NCBI GenBank assembly: GCA_039621445.1
Contig: CP154956.1
Coordinates: 32,833,437 to 32,897,436 of the forward strand
Reading direction: 5' to 3'
Length of the DNA: 64,000 nt
From: Euglena gracilis
Lineage: Eukaryota; Euglenida; Euglenophyceae; Euglenales
Shown: positions 1-10,433 of the stretch, in pieces
Position numbering within the stretch: position 1 is the first letter of the stretch
How the letters are laid out: each line of letters starts with the position of its first letter
Position numbers and translations under genes: made by a program
Notes under the pieces: generated by a model
What the model saw: the letters and a program-made list of their open reading frames with translations, nothing else
Told to the model about the DNA's origin: nothing
Databases searched by the model: none

Positions 1-420
1 CGGCGGGGGGCCGGGGCCATCGCCGGCGCTGCTGACCGCCGCCTTGGCCGGGTGTGGCCCGCCCCTCCCCTGAAGCTGATCGCTGTTTGCTGGGGGGGAG
101 TTCGACATAAGGAAGGTGTGTGGGGATAGAGGAGGGGAGTCCCCCCCTCCCTCCTGGACTAGAGGGAGGGGGTCTGGACCCCCCATCTGCCACAGGGGGG
201 TCCGGACCGACCCCGCAGGGTACAGCAGGGATTCCCACAAATTCCTGCCACAAATATTCACAAATAAGCATGAACCAGCACGCATTTGGGAATTTTCCAA
301 CATCATGAATAATCATGAATGGCCACGAACAACCATGAATAGTTATGAATGGGATTTTCCTCAATTGTGAACCTGTCCCTCTGAAAATAGTTTTATCCAT
401 CAGGGAATTAATTTGTTTGT
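1..420. other. No gene seen; contains one copy of a G/C-tract repeat
   Basis: No exon with a recognisable protein motif is visible. Positions about 115-215 carry a G-run/C-run segment built around CCTCCTGG, GGGTCTGGACCCCCC and CCACAGGGGGGTCCGG. The same arrangement recurs near 36240-36325 and 43480-43585, so it is a dispersed repeat family rather than a gene. Confidence 0.5.
300..350. repeat. Degenerate AATCATGAAT/AACCACGAAT minisatellite
   Basis: Roughly ten-base units of the type AATCATGAAT, GGCCACGAAC and AACCATGAAT follow one another. The same unit family is purer at 5345-5445 and 6675-6745. Confidence 0.6.
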
Positions 421-1600
421 TTACCCAAATGGGAAAAGGGTGATAATTACTGTCCCTTTTACTCTCTGCAACCCTCTCTCTGTGATCTCATCTGTGCCTC
501 CCAACTCTCCATCATCATTACCAGAGTCATCATCCCATCTCTTGACGTGTTTTACTCCTGATGAATAGGGGAACAGGTGGCTGGTGTTGGGCAAGAAGAA
601 GGACCTAAAGGTGGGGAAAGGTTCAAAGCTTCGGGGGGGAGCAGCATTCATTTTACAAATAGGTTTAAAATATACAAGATAACTCAAGAAAAGCAACAAT
701 TTGACACATGAGTTTGCTTTTTGGCACTTCTTTACTAATAGGTCGACCGCAAATGAAAAGAAAATTTTACTTCTGGGGACAGAGGAGGATGATAAGTGCT
801 GTCAAAAGGTCAAGGCAATTGGGACGAACTGCGAGCTGGTGGTGGACCTTGAGGACGTGTTTGTTTGTTTGTTTGAATGCACGGTGCACCAAGGTGGATT
901 GCAGAAACAAGTTAGGCCCGAAATGGCCGAAATGGCCAGTAATGGTCTGATGATGGCAGAAAATAATGGCCTCCAGTTCCACCTCACTCTCTTTCCTGAA
1001 TCGGCGTTGCTGAACTCCTTGGGGGGAACACCTTACCGACCTTACGACCTGTGAGTGTGTGCTTGTGGGGGAAGTGTGTTGTCAGTCTGTGTTGCGGTTT
1101 CGCCCCAGGCTGGCAGGTGGGGCATCGTCAGGGGTGAGGACCCTGCCGACTTGTCTGTGTGGTGCAGACCGCTAAAAACGAGCTCTGCGTCACCCTCTTG
1201 GGGGTGGGGGGAGGCTGAAAAAACGAGCCCAAACCAAGGCAGCGCAGGACAGGAAAATGGCTCCACTACCTCTGGGGCACCCTCCAGGACACCCTCTGGG
1301 ACAGCACCCACCGGGACAGCCAAGGCCCTTCCGGTGTGGAGAGAGGCAAAAATCGCAAAAAATATGGACGGCACCCGAAGGCTTGGGACGCGAGTACCCA
1401 ATTCTAAGCCGCCGATCCCAGGGTCGCAGCACCAACCCCTTGGGGAGGGGGTGGCCTGAGCCGCGTTGTTCAGTAGGACTGCCGCTGATTTCGCCCACAA
1501 AATGGGGTGCTGGGGGCGAGGCATGGGGGTGCACAACAACCGCGCCATGCAATTCTGGGGGAAAATGTTCCATGGAACGCAGGGTCACTGTGCAAATCTC
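421..1600. other. Filler without recognisable gene
   Basis: Short open frames exist on both strands, but none shows a domain, conserved motif or convincing splice pair. The composition alternates between AT-rich and GC-rich blocks, as in the introns downstream. I see nothing supportable here. Confidence 0.4.
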
Positions 1601-1608
1601 TCTTCTGA

Positions 1609-1915
<307 letters not shown>

Positions 1916-2170
1916 TCATGCTTCACTCTGTCTTCTTCTCATCTCTCTCTTGTTCTCCTCTTTGTCTCTCTTTCTTTTTTTTCTCCCTCTCTCTTTTTTT
2001 TTTGTTCCTGCAACTCTTTCTCTCTCTCCCATCTCTGGTTCTCTCCCCCCCTCCTCGCTCCCCTCTCCTCTTCTGGTCGTTTTTGCCCCATTTTTATCTG
2101 CACCCTCTTTTTATTTGTTTTTTGTGCTTTTTTTTCTTTTTTTGTTTTTTTCTCTCTCGGCGCAGCGCCG
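1916..2170. repeat. Pyrimidine-rich tract
   Basis: The + strand stays C/T-rich with long T runs after the CT microsatellite, likely a decayed extension of it. No coding signal. Confidence 0.7.
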
Positions 2171-2639
2171 CTCTGGTCACTCTCCCCGCGGCAACGTGGC
2201 CGACATGCATGCCCTGTTTGCTGCAACGGTTCAGTGTTGCTCGTATTTTCTGGAGAAAAATGCCAAAAACATTTCACAGTCCCCTGCCTCCCTTGGCGAA
2301 TAAGTGGCACAGGTCGGAGCAGACGTTCATTTGGTGTGGTACACCAAGGTTGTCATTTTATGCTTCACTGTAGACACAAAACAATGCTTTACACCTGTGG
2401 ACAAACCCAAAAAAGTTTTTGTGGTTCCCTTGCACCAAAATTTTTTTTGTGAATCACTTGTCGACACCAAATTTTTTTGTGACTGTTGCCTGTGCTCCAT
2501 ACTCATCTCTCTTGCATAAGGCCATCTTTGGCCGAAAGTGGTACCCCCCCCCCCCTCGCTGCCCAAATAAGCAACCCTGTGGTCGTTTTCACCCGACACC
2601 CAAATATCCGCAAAACCCTGTTTTCATTTTCAGAAATCT

Positions 2640-3120
2640 GAATATGAGCAACTTTGATTTTGCTTCATTTCCGAGATATTTTGGAAACATCGATTTTTTT
2701 TACCCTCGAAAACAGCCCAAAATGACCCCAGAAATGGGCCAAAAGTGGCCGAAAAATGGCCGTAACTCGGGCTACACGAAGAGTTGGGGGGAAAATAAAG
2801 CATGGTTGGATAGGGCATTCCAAGGGCTTCATTTTTGCTCTCCGGACTTTTCCTTTGAATTTGCTACACTGTCGAGATATTTTGGAGAAATCGATTTTTT
2901 GAGCAAAAAAGAACGGCCCAAAAAACACCCCAAAATGGCCGTTTTGGGCCACAAAAGCGCGCCGAAACACGGGCCAGGTGTGTCGGCGGCCAAAACGGCG
3001 AACGGGGGGGGGATAAAGGTCCTCCGGGGGTACATTTCGTCAGACCGACATTTCGGGAAATAATGTACGTTTTCTCGAGATATTTGCGAAAAATCGATTT
3101 TTGACCGATTTTTGGACCTC
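2640..3120. repeat. Degenerate ~200-bp tandem repeat with GAGATATTT...ATCGATTTTT core
   Basis: Three spaced copies of a core reading CGAGATATTTTGGA, then ATCGATTTTT, occur near 2671, 2872 and 3075. Each is followed by a segment rich in GGCC, CAAAA and GGCCGAAAA. Spacing of about 200 bases suggests an old tandem array. No ORF in it looks coding. Confidence 0.65.
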
Positions 3121-3654
3121 GGCGAAATGGCAGAGTCGGCAGGGGGGGGGGCAGGCCAATCCTACCCCTTCGCGGGTGAATAACTCAGGCCTGGCGGGGA
3201 GCTGGGGGTCAAACGGAGGTGATTCGGAAAATAGAAATCCAGTCGCTCGCAACTGAAAAAAAATTCTGGGAACCGGGCCGGGATCATGGTGATAATCTGC
3301 CGGTTCCCGAGGTGGCCCGGGGGGACGGGGGGCCGGGGGAGGAGGGGTTGAGCCCCCCCTTTTCCCCAGGGGTAAGCTTCGCTCTTACCCATGAAGCAGG
3401 GGGGGGAAATGCAACTTGGCCCTTCAAATTATGCAAGTCAAAAAAAATGCAAACAAATGCAAAAAAAAATGCAACTTGCATAAAATCCATGAGAAAAAGG
3501 CTGGAATGTATCAGAGTTTTGCTGCCTAAAATCCGTAAACATGTGACAATGCCAGTGTACCTGTCAATGATTCACAAAGAAGACCTCCTGGAAGACAACG
3601 GCAAGCACTGAGACCCCACAGACCCCAGGCAACTGCAGAGGGACCAGAGACAAA

Positions 3655-3870
3655 ACATGACATATGGCGACCAACAACAAAAAAATCTTCCAGGGCAAAA
3701 TATTTCATGCAAAAAAATGAAAAAAATGCAAAAAATGCAAACATATGGCGACGAACTACAAAAAATTTTCCAGGGCAAAATATTTTATGCAAAAAATGCA
3801 AAAAAATGCAAAAAATGCAAATTTCGGAAAAACCTGAATACGCAAAAAAATGCAAATTATGCAAGTTGCA
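3655..3870. repeat. Tandem ~85-bp duplication plus (ATGCAAAAA)n
   Basis: A unit beginning with CATATGGCGAC, followed by CCAGGGCAAAATATTT and ATGCAAAAAA runs, starts near 3659 and again near 3744. A simple ATGCAAAAA array follows. The complement of this array type recurs at 25650-26035. Confidence 0.75.
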
Positions 3871-3989
3871 TATCCCCCCCCCCTGCATAAAGGGATAAGA
3901 GCTCAGCGACCCCCCCCAATATAAACAACCGATGGAAATGTCTGGAGACCTAAATTGAAACCCAATCTAACAGTATTTTGATTTCCCCA

Positions 3990-4290
3990 CAACTCGCAAA
4001 TGCCTAGCCCAAATTACGGCCATTTTTCGGCCAATTTTGGCCATTTTGTACAGTTTTGGCCTGTTGATTTAGCCGTTTTCGGCCATTTTGGGGTCAAAAA
4101 AAAAAAAAATGGGAAATTTTTTTTTACCCGAAACGATGTTTTTTGGCATCCCGGACCCGGAAAACCTGTTTTTGAGCCGAAAATGAGCGGTTTTCGACCC
4201 GCCGCCCGTTTTGGGCCCGAAACCCATGGAGTTCGGGTCAACCCTGGGTCAAAACAGTCGAAAAAATCCAAGAAAAGGGGGATGGGGGTA
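3990..4290. repeat. TTTTGGCC-rich simple repeat
   Basis: Short units of the type TTTTCGGCCATTTTGG dominate. This is the same low-complexity vocabulary as the block at 5805-6150, read from the other strand. No gene. Confidence 0.5.
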
Positions 4291-5340
4291 TGGGGGGGGT
4301 CTCTGAGCTGTTACTATTTCAGAAGTTACTGTAGAATCACTGAAAGTTATTGTAAATTGCCTGTGTGTAATTTGTAAATCATGGTTACGCGGGGTTTTTG
4401 TGCTGATCTTTGCGGCTTTCCATTAAGTGCAAGTCCCATTAAGAGCTCAGCATTACTCAAAACCTGGTTATATCTTCCTTCTTCTGGCACACATCTCCCG
4501 ATCTATAAGAATAAATGCCTTGAAAGGCTCTCCCTGATTGGTCCATGCGTTGATGTGTCATGAAGTTTTTGGTTGACAACCACAACCAGGTATTTATGGG
4601 AAGCCCTTTGGTTTGGAGATGGTGGGGGGGTCCAACTGGGTTCAATATAAAGAGGGTGGTGACCGACCCCCCCCCCCCCCCGGGTGGGAATCGGGTGACT
4701 GGTTTCTGAAAAGTGTCTGACTGATTTTTTGAAAGTGGAAAGTGACCCCTCCCTCTCCCCCAGAGTCAGTAAGCAATGATGTGTTCTGAACCCCCCAGGG
4801 AAAAATGGCAACAAAAACAAAAAGCAAGAACAAAAAAATACTAATATCTGGCAAAAGACAGGGAACAATCAGGAAAAAACTGCGGGTTTGTGGACGGGTA
4901 AAGGCCCGGATACAGGCCAAAACTGGTCAAAAATTCCTGATTTCTCTTTGAAAATAAATCAAAGAATGCTGGACCAGACCACCAGACCACCAGGGACAGG
5001 TTCCAAAAAATGGCGAAAAATTTTTCTTCCGGCGCACAGCGTCGGAAAATGAACAAAAAGCGCTTTTTTCCCTCACTTTTGAGCATATTGCCCGGTTTTA
5101 ATTTTTTGTTGTTTTACACATAAAATATGTGCAAAAAAAACAAAAAATGACACCCCCCAACATCTAGGGGGGGGGCCAACCACCTCACCCCCAGGGGGGG
5201 GGGTTGGGACCCTCCCACCTACCTCAAAACCCTTTTTTGGAAAAATGGAAAAAAATGTTTCTCCATTTTTTTGCCTTTCTCAGGCTGGTATTTCTGAAAG
5301 GTTTTCAGAAATTTCAGAAAAGGTTTTTCAGCATTGATTC
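4290..5340. other. No gene seen
   Basis: The only noteworthy patch is near 4655-4760, where a poly-C tract followed by GTGACTGGTTT...GTCTGACTGATTTTTTGAAAAGT-like text resembles the poly-C/poly-G family at 34378-34700. Otherwise AT-rich filler. Confidence 0.4.
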
Positions 5341-5344
5341 CCTC

Positions 5345-5445
5345 TGATTCGTGGCACGAATAATCACGAATAATCACGAATCACCACGAATTTTGGATTT
5401 TTCGAAATCACGAATAATCACGAATATCACGAATAACCACGAATG
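5345..5445. repeat. (AATCACGAAT)n minisatellite
   Basis: At least eight near-identical units of about ten bases (CACGAATAAT) are interrupted once by a GGATTTTTCGAA stretch. The same repeat family occurs at 300-350 and 6675-6745. Confidence 0.85.
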
Positions 5446-5804
5446 AGATTTTTTCCTGGGAAATTTTTTGCTTTACAAATATAGTCATTCAGCATTCGGA
5501 ATTGTGTTTTATTTGTTCTTTAGAAAATGTCTTCTTCGGATTCTGACGATGAAGGTTGAGGACCGCTTCACTGTTGTGCAACAACACTGGCCGCGAGCGA
5601 CTTTGCTTTCTGTTCTGCTTTTGTGATGGATCATGTTTTCAGCCAAAAAGGGGTTTGTTTGGACAATGGAACGCTGACACAATGATGAGTCATAGGTACA
5701 ACGTTGGCAACTATCCGTACCCCCCCTTTCCAACGACCGGGCTTGTCTGACAACCACCCCCCCCCCTGGTCAGAGATGATCTTTTTGTATACATACGATG
5801 TTGG

Positions 5805-6150
5805 TTTGGCCAAAATTGCTAAAAGTTGGCCAAAAACAGTCAAAAATGACCAAACATGGTTAAAAATGGCCAAAGGGGGCCCAAATGGCCAAAAGCCAAA
5901 AAAAAAATGGCAATAAAGAACAAAAATGGCTAAAAGTCACCGAAAATCGCCCAAAGTGGCCAAAAATGGGCCAAAGGGGGCCATAGTGTGGCCAACCGTT
6001 GCCAAAGGTGGCCAAAAGCGACCAATCAAGGCGAAAAGTGGTTAAAATGCCTAAAAATACCCCAAAAATGCGCAAAAATGGCCAAAAATGGCCAAAAGTG
6101 CCAACCATAGTCAAGAAATTGTAAGAATGGCCAAAAACAGTCCAAAATGG
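5805..6150. repeat. (GGCCAAAAATGGCCAAA)n low-complexity satellite
   Basis: About 20 loosely repeated units of the form TGGCCAAAAATGGCCAAAAG run through the block without a coding frame. Unit length drifts between 9 and 18 bases. Confidence 0.85.
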
Positions 6151-6321
6151 CCATATGCCCCCATCTTCGGTCAATTTTCCTCCGATTTGGGGTCCACCCC
6201 CCCCCCTTGTCAAATGACGGGGGAGGGGGGGGTCAGCCAGCAGCCTTTTTCTAGCCAGCCCAAAATTTCCAGCCTCTGAGCTAGGCCCCCCCGAAGGGGC
6301 CTTAACCAACGCCCTGCTGCT

Positions 6322-6614
6322 AGGGCGGTCCATAAGGGACAGGAAGTTTTTTTTTCCCCGTTAAGGACCGCCCCCCCCGGCCTAAGGCCCGGCGAAGGGC
6401 GACCAGGGATTTGAACGGGGGTCCAAAATTCAAAGTCAAAAACACACTTTTTGACGTTTTGGGTGGATGGATGACAATTCAAGGATGCCAGAAATCACTT
6501 TTTTTTTACAAAGTCGACCCATTTTTTTTTGCCAAAATATGGCCACTTTCTTGGTCACTTTCCCCTGTGGATTTTTCATTGAATGTGTGTACCTTTTTGC
6601 TTAAGGACCGCCCT
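6322..6614. mobile_element. MITE-like element, copy 1 (AGGGCGGTC ends)
   Basis: The left end reads AGGGCGGTCCATAAGG and the right end CTTAAGGACCGCCCT. These are inverted repeats of about 14 bases. GCT flanks both sides (ending at 6321 and starting at 6615), giving a probable 3-bp target duplication. A second inverted copy of the end (TTAAGGACCGCCC) lies near 6360, so the left end is itself a small hairpin. No transposase is encoded in about 293 bases, so the element would be non-autonomous. A relative lies at 38068-38311. Confidence 0.65.
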
Positions 6615-6674
6615 GCTTCCTGCTGGCATCCCAGCAGTCCATCAGTTAGCTGAAAACCGGGCGGATTTTTGGAA

Positions 6675-6745
6675 CCACGAATGATCACGAATAATCACGA
6701 ATAATCACGAATTATCACGAATAATCACGAATCAGAAATGGCGGT
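6675..6745. repeat. (AATCACGAAT)n minisatellite
   Basis: Six or more CACGAATAAT units; third occurrence of the family in the first 7 kb. Confidence 0.85.
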
Positions 6746-6749
6746 CCCC

Positions 6750-7900
6750 ACCACGAATGGGAGGGAATCCCTGTTTTCAGTTGTTTACCAGATCTCAATG
6801 GTCTCTGTTGACCATTGTAGACATTGTAGACACGGCAAACCTGAATCTGGAAGACGTTTGCAAATAAATATGATTGCTAATCATATTGAATCCATCCTGT
6901 TGAACTATAAAATTTTCTTTCCTTTTTTAAAATTCAAAAAAGCAACAAAAAGAATAGAATAACGAATGGCGATTCACCGGCAGTGAAACGTACCGGGGAT
7001 TTCGGTTGGCCACGTTTCATTACTGGTCCCCCTCACAATTTTGCTTTGGGATAATGTGATCCCGCGGAGAACTTTTTGCCGAAAGTTAGGCCTGACTTTA
7101 GGCCTAAGTTTAGATCCCATTTTAGGCCCAATTTCGACGTAACTTTTTTCCTAACTTGCAACCCTCACCCCATTCCATTCTCTAATCCCAGTCCTTGAAC
7201 AGAAGTGGAAGAGAATAAACGTGAATCGGGTGCAAATTTCCAAAATTCAGAGTTGGCCTTAGAAGTGGGAACCCCGCCCCCACGTTTCGCTACTGGGACC
7301 CCCTGGGGGGGCCAGTAGTGAATCGTCGCCTTATGGATTTCCCCCTTTGCTGCTATGCTGCCTTTCTCCAAATTGAGTCTTAAATGTGTTCCTTAATGGG
7401 TGCCAAAAGAAACTTGCTAAAATTCAAAAATTCAAAGAAGCCCCAAAATGCAAATTGGTCGATTTTTGTCTTTAAAAAACCCCCCTCAAAAATAAGATAG
7501 GTCGTGAATGCATTTTCTTATGTGGGCATGAAACAACCAGGACAAAAATATATAATGCGAAAATTTCTTGTGAAAATTTATTTTTTGGTGCCATCTAAAT
7601 TTCAACTGCTTTTATTTTTTAATTTAATTCAATTTAAATCAATTTAATTTAATTCATCTGCACCCATGTAATGTAAGGTAAAAAACATCAAAACTTAGGG
7701 AGGAAGGGGGAGGGGAAAATGCTATTCATCTTTATGTTTATTTCACAATAGTTCGGGTTCAAATATTTTTCTGTGTCATTTCAGTTCCAAGTCAGTATGC
7801 CAAAGCACATTGTTTCAAATAGTTTTAAACTTTTTTTTTTAACCTGTTGTGCAGAATTATTAGGGCGGAAGAGTGTCGGAGACAACATTGGGATTAACTT
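6750..7900. other. AT-rich stretch, no gene seen
   Basis: AT-rich sequence with poly-T runs, a short AATTTAATTCAATTTAAAT stretch near 7620-7665 and no convincing exon. It may contain the promoter of the first gene downstream, but no element could be identified. Confidence 0.35.
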
Positions 7901-7903
7901 TTT

Positions 7904-8156
7904 GTGTTCCATATGTCCCCAACCGCGCATTCATTTGCCCCCCCTTCGGTAGGTCTGTGGGTCTCCACCGGCCCATCGGCCCCGCCGGCCCCAGCACTAC
8001 GCCTCCCCCGCCGCGCTGGACCGGCCGCCCCAGTGCCGGCCCCTGTCCGGCCCCCCACTGCACTGTTGGCGGCGGACCCCGTCGTGCCAACCGGTGTGTG
8101 CCCCGGGAAGCGGAAGGCAAGAGGGGCAGGGGGAGGTAGTGTTCAGTATGGAGACC
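7904..8156 (+). CDS. Candidate first exon: Ala/Pro-rich N-terminus
   Basis: An ATG at 7904 opens a GC-rich frame starting MSPTAHSFAPPSVGLWVSTG. It continues as an Ala/Pro/Arg-rich, acid-poor segment resembling an organelle-targeting N-terminus. It could be the 5' exon of the acetyltransferase gene downstream or of a separate small gene that includes the membrane exon at 9011. Neither link can be proven by splice phase here. Assignment is inference; the GC-rich composition matches proven exons of the window. Confidence 0.3.
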
Positions 8157-8229
8157 TCTGCCGTTGGGCTCCCCGCATCTCCCCCCCCCCCGCCACACCG
8201 TTCCAAGAACGCCGCCTCTGCCCCCGCAG

Positions 8230-8317
8230 GCAGCCGGCTGGGGTACACGGAGGTCGGCATCGGGGGTGCCCCGCCCCCCTACGGCATGGCCGAGGCACTG
8301 GCGGCAAGGCAAGCTGA
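8230..8317 (+). CDS. Candidate exon after a CCCCCGCAG acceptor
   Basis: A typical acceptor (CCCCCGCAG) precedes a GC-rich frame beginning SRLGYTEVGIGGAPPPYGMA. I do not recognise the sequence. Base composition and acceptor resemble the confirmed exons. It may belong to the acetyltransferase gene or to a separate upstream gene. Confidence 0.3.
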
Positions 8318-9010
8318 ACAAAGGGGGGCCGGAAGGTTAGGGAGTCTGATCGCTGGAAGGCTGGGCTGCGGCCGGCTGCCGCCCAACGAAACTGCAACCC
8401 ACAATTGCAAAAAAAAATTATGAGGGTATTTGAAGGAGCAAGGTCAGGGTAGGATTCTCGTTTAAAAACTTGAACTCTTCCTGCTAAACGTTGTAATATT
8501 GGCCTGATGATACTTGACGAACCCAATCAGACACCCAACGTAGGTTACTAAAAACTTGTGGGGAGCATCGGGGAAGTTAGTACCCTGCAGGGGCCAATTT
8601 ATCGCGCTGTGCGAGGCGCTTGGGTTGTTGTGGTTGGATGGCCGGCCGCGGCTGGCGGTGGCCCAACCAAAACGGAGTTCTGCGGTGCAGGGTTGAAAGT
8701 GGTTGGGACGTGGCTGGTCCTTGCCAAACCAACGGCCAACCCCCTGTCAATGACCGCCCGAACCAAGGGGAGAGGGGCGGTTCTGGAACCGAGGCGCACA
8801 TTTCCACTCCAGCGGATTCCAGGTTGGTGTGTCTGTGCCTTGCATCATCTTTCGTATTAACGTCTGTAATTTTTTGGGATATGGGTGCTTTGTCGCGCCC
8901 ACACCCCCGAACCTCTGGTGAGTCAGCAATCAAATAAAATAATTGGGCCTCCGACTAGTCACAAGCTGGCTATCCATGATAGGTCCGTGCGGATGAGTGG
9001 ACAGTCGCAG

Positions 9011-9107
9011 GGGCGGCGGTGGCCGGGGCCTCGCCCTGACTTCTCGACGCTCCTCACGGTGGGCGTCCTCGTGGTCGGCTGGCTGGTCCTTGCGGTGGTG
9101 GCGAGGA
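9011..9107 (+). CDS. Candidate exon encoding one transmembrane segment
   Basis: After the acceptor TCGCAG at 9010, an open frame reads GRRWPGPRPDFSTLL and then a strongly hydrophobic stretch, TVGVLVVGWLVLAVV. It ends at a GTGTGA donor at 9108, the donor type used repeatedly in this window. About 20 uninterrupted apolar residues predict a membrane helix. GNAT enzymes normally lack one, so this may be an exon of a distinct small membrane-protein gene between 7.9 and 9.2 kb. Confidence 0.35.
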
Positions 9108-10220
9108 GTGTGACCAACGGGGGCCGGCGGGCCGCTGTGCCCCCCTCTCCGAGGTGTGGCCATGCAGCACAGCACCCCCCCCACCCACTGCCCCATCTGT
9201 TTCTCTCCGGGTAGGGGTTGTGACATCAGGGAAACTGCCCTTGCCCTCCGTGTCCATTGACGTGTCGGAGATCTGTCTCTGACCTCTGTGCCTGCCAACC
9301 TGTCCTCCACCATGCCTTTTTTCAGGGTTTAGCATGTTTCATTGGCAACGCACTTTTTCCAGGGAATTGAATCATGTCATGAATTGAGGCCTAGTGTGCC
9401 AGCGTAGGCAAAAACTTAAGGCACTACTTGTGAGGCGGCGGCTCGCAGGAATGCCAACGCTCCCCTGCACGTTGCTGCCTCTGCAGCAATGTGACCACCC
9501 TCCGGGTCGGCGAGGTGCGAGTGCGGCGAGCCCTCCCAACCAAGCGCCCGCGGCTCTGCGTTATCAGCTCCAGCTTTCTTCCACAGCATCCTTCCCCCCC
9601 TCTGGGTTGGGGGAAATGGGCTGTTTTATTGTTGCAAGGCGTGATTATGTGGTGGAGGGCACCTTTTTTTTGGAGTCCACAGCACTGATTGCATCCAGTT
9701 TTGTTGCCACCTAAGATCGTCCTGGCTCATCCTGGATCTCCAGCTGCGTGAACTACCAACGCCAGCTGCCTGTGATGCCTTCTGGTGCCACTTGATGGTT
9801 CATCACAGAGGCCACTGCCATTTACAAAAATGACTGAAATTGAAACTGGGAGAGGGTCGGCCAGCAGCCCCGCAGATGGATAAATGGTGGACCCCCAACA
9901 CAGTTTGGTATTCTGGGGCACGAAGCGAATGCACACAAAGCAATTGTCAGAGTTTGCGCCCTCTCCAGTGGTTTCCCAAGCCCCCCCAAATGGCGTGTGG
10001 GTGCACGCGTGCGTGTGGTCTTGTGGTACAAAGCGCCATAGATGCAGTCAGGAGGTGTGCGATGGTGATCGGCTCTCAGATTCCCAATGCTGCCTTTTTG
10101 GTGTCCGGGAACCCTCAACGGTGGACCGTCCTCGGTGTGCATTCAAGACGCCCACAGATACGTAAATGTTGTTCCTTGGCTTGCGGTTGTGCCGGGCCGG
10201 CCATCCGGCGCTTGCCGCGG

Positions 10221-10433
10221 ATGGAGCTCCCGGCGGTGGCCGCCATCATGCAGGGGACGCTGTTTCGCATGCCGGGGGCCGTGTCGGAGGTGAAGCCCAC
10301 CGACGTCCCGGCCGGCCTGCTTGGGATGCACACGATGCGCGCCGAGGCGGAGCGGGAGACGCGCGCGCTGCGGGAGCGCATCCGACGCACGAGGGGCGCC
10401 ATCGACGAGGGGCACCGCCCATCCTTTGAGGAG
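10221..10433 (+). CDS. GNAT gene, exon A
   Basis: The frame MELPAVAAIMQGTLFRMPGA continues through an Arg/Glu-rich helix and ends SFEE at a GTGTGA donor (10434), phase 0. The acceptor side is unclear, so this may instead start with ATG at 10221. Confidence 0.65.
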
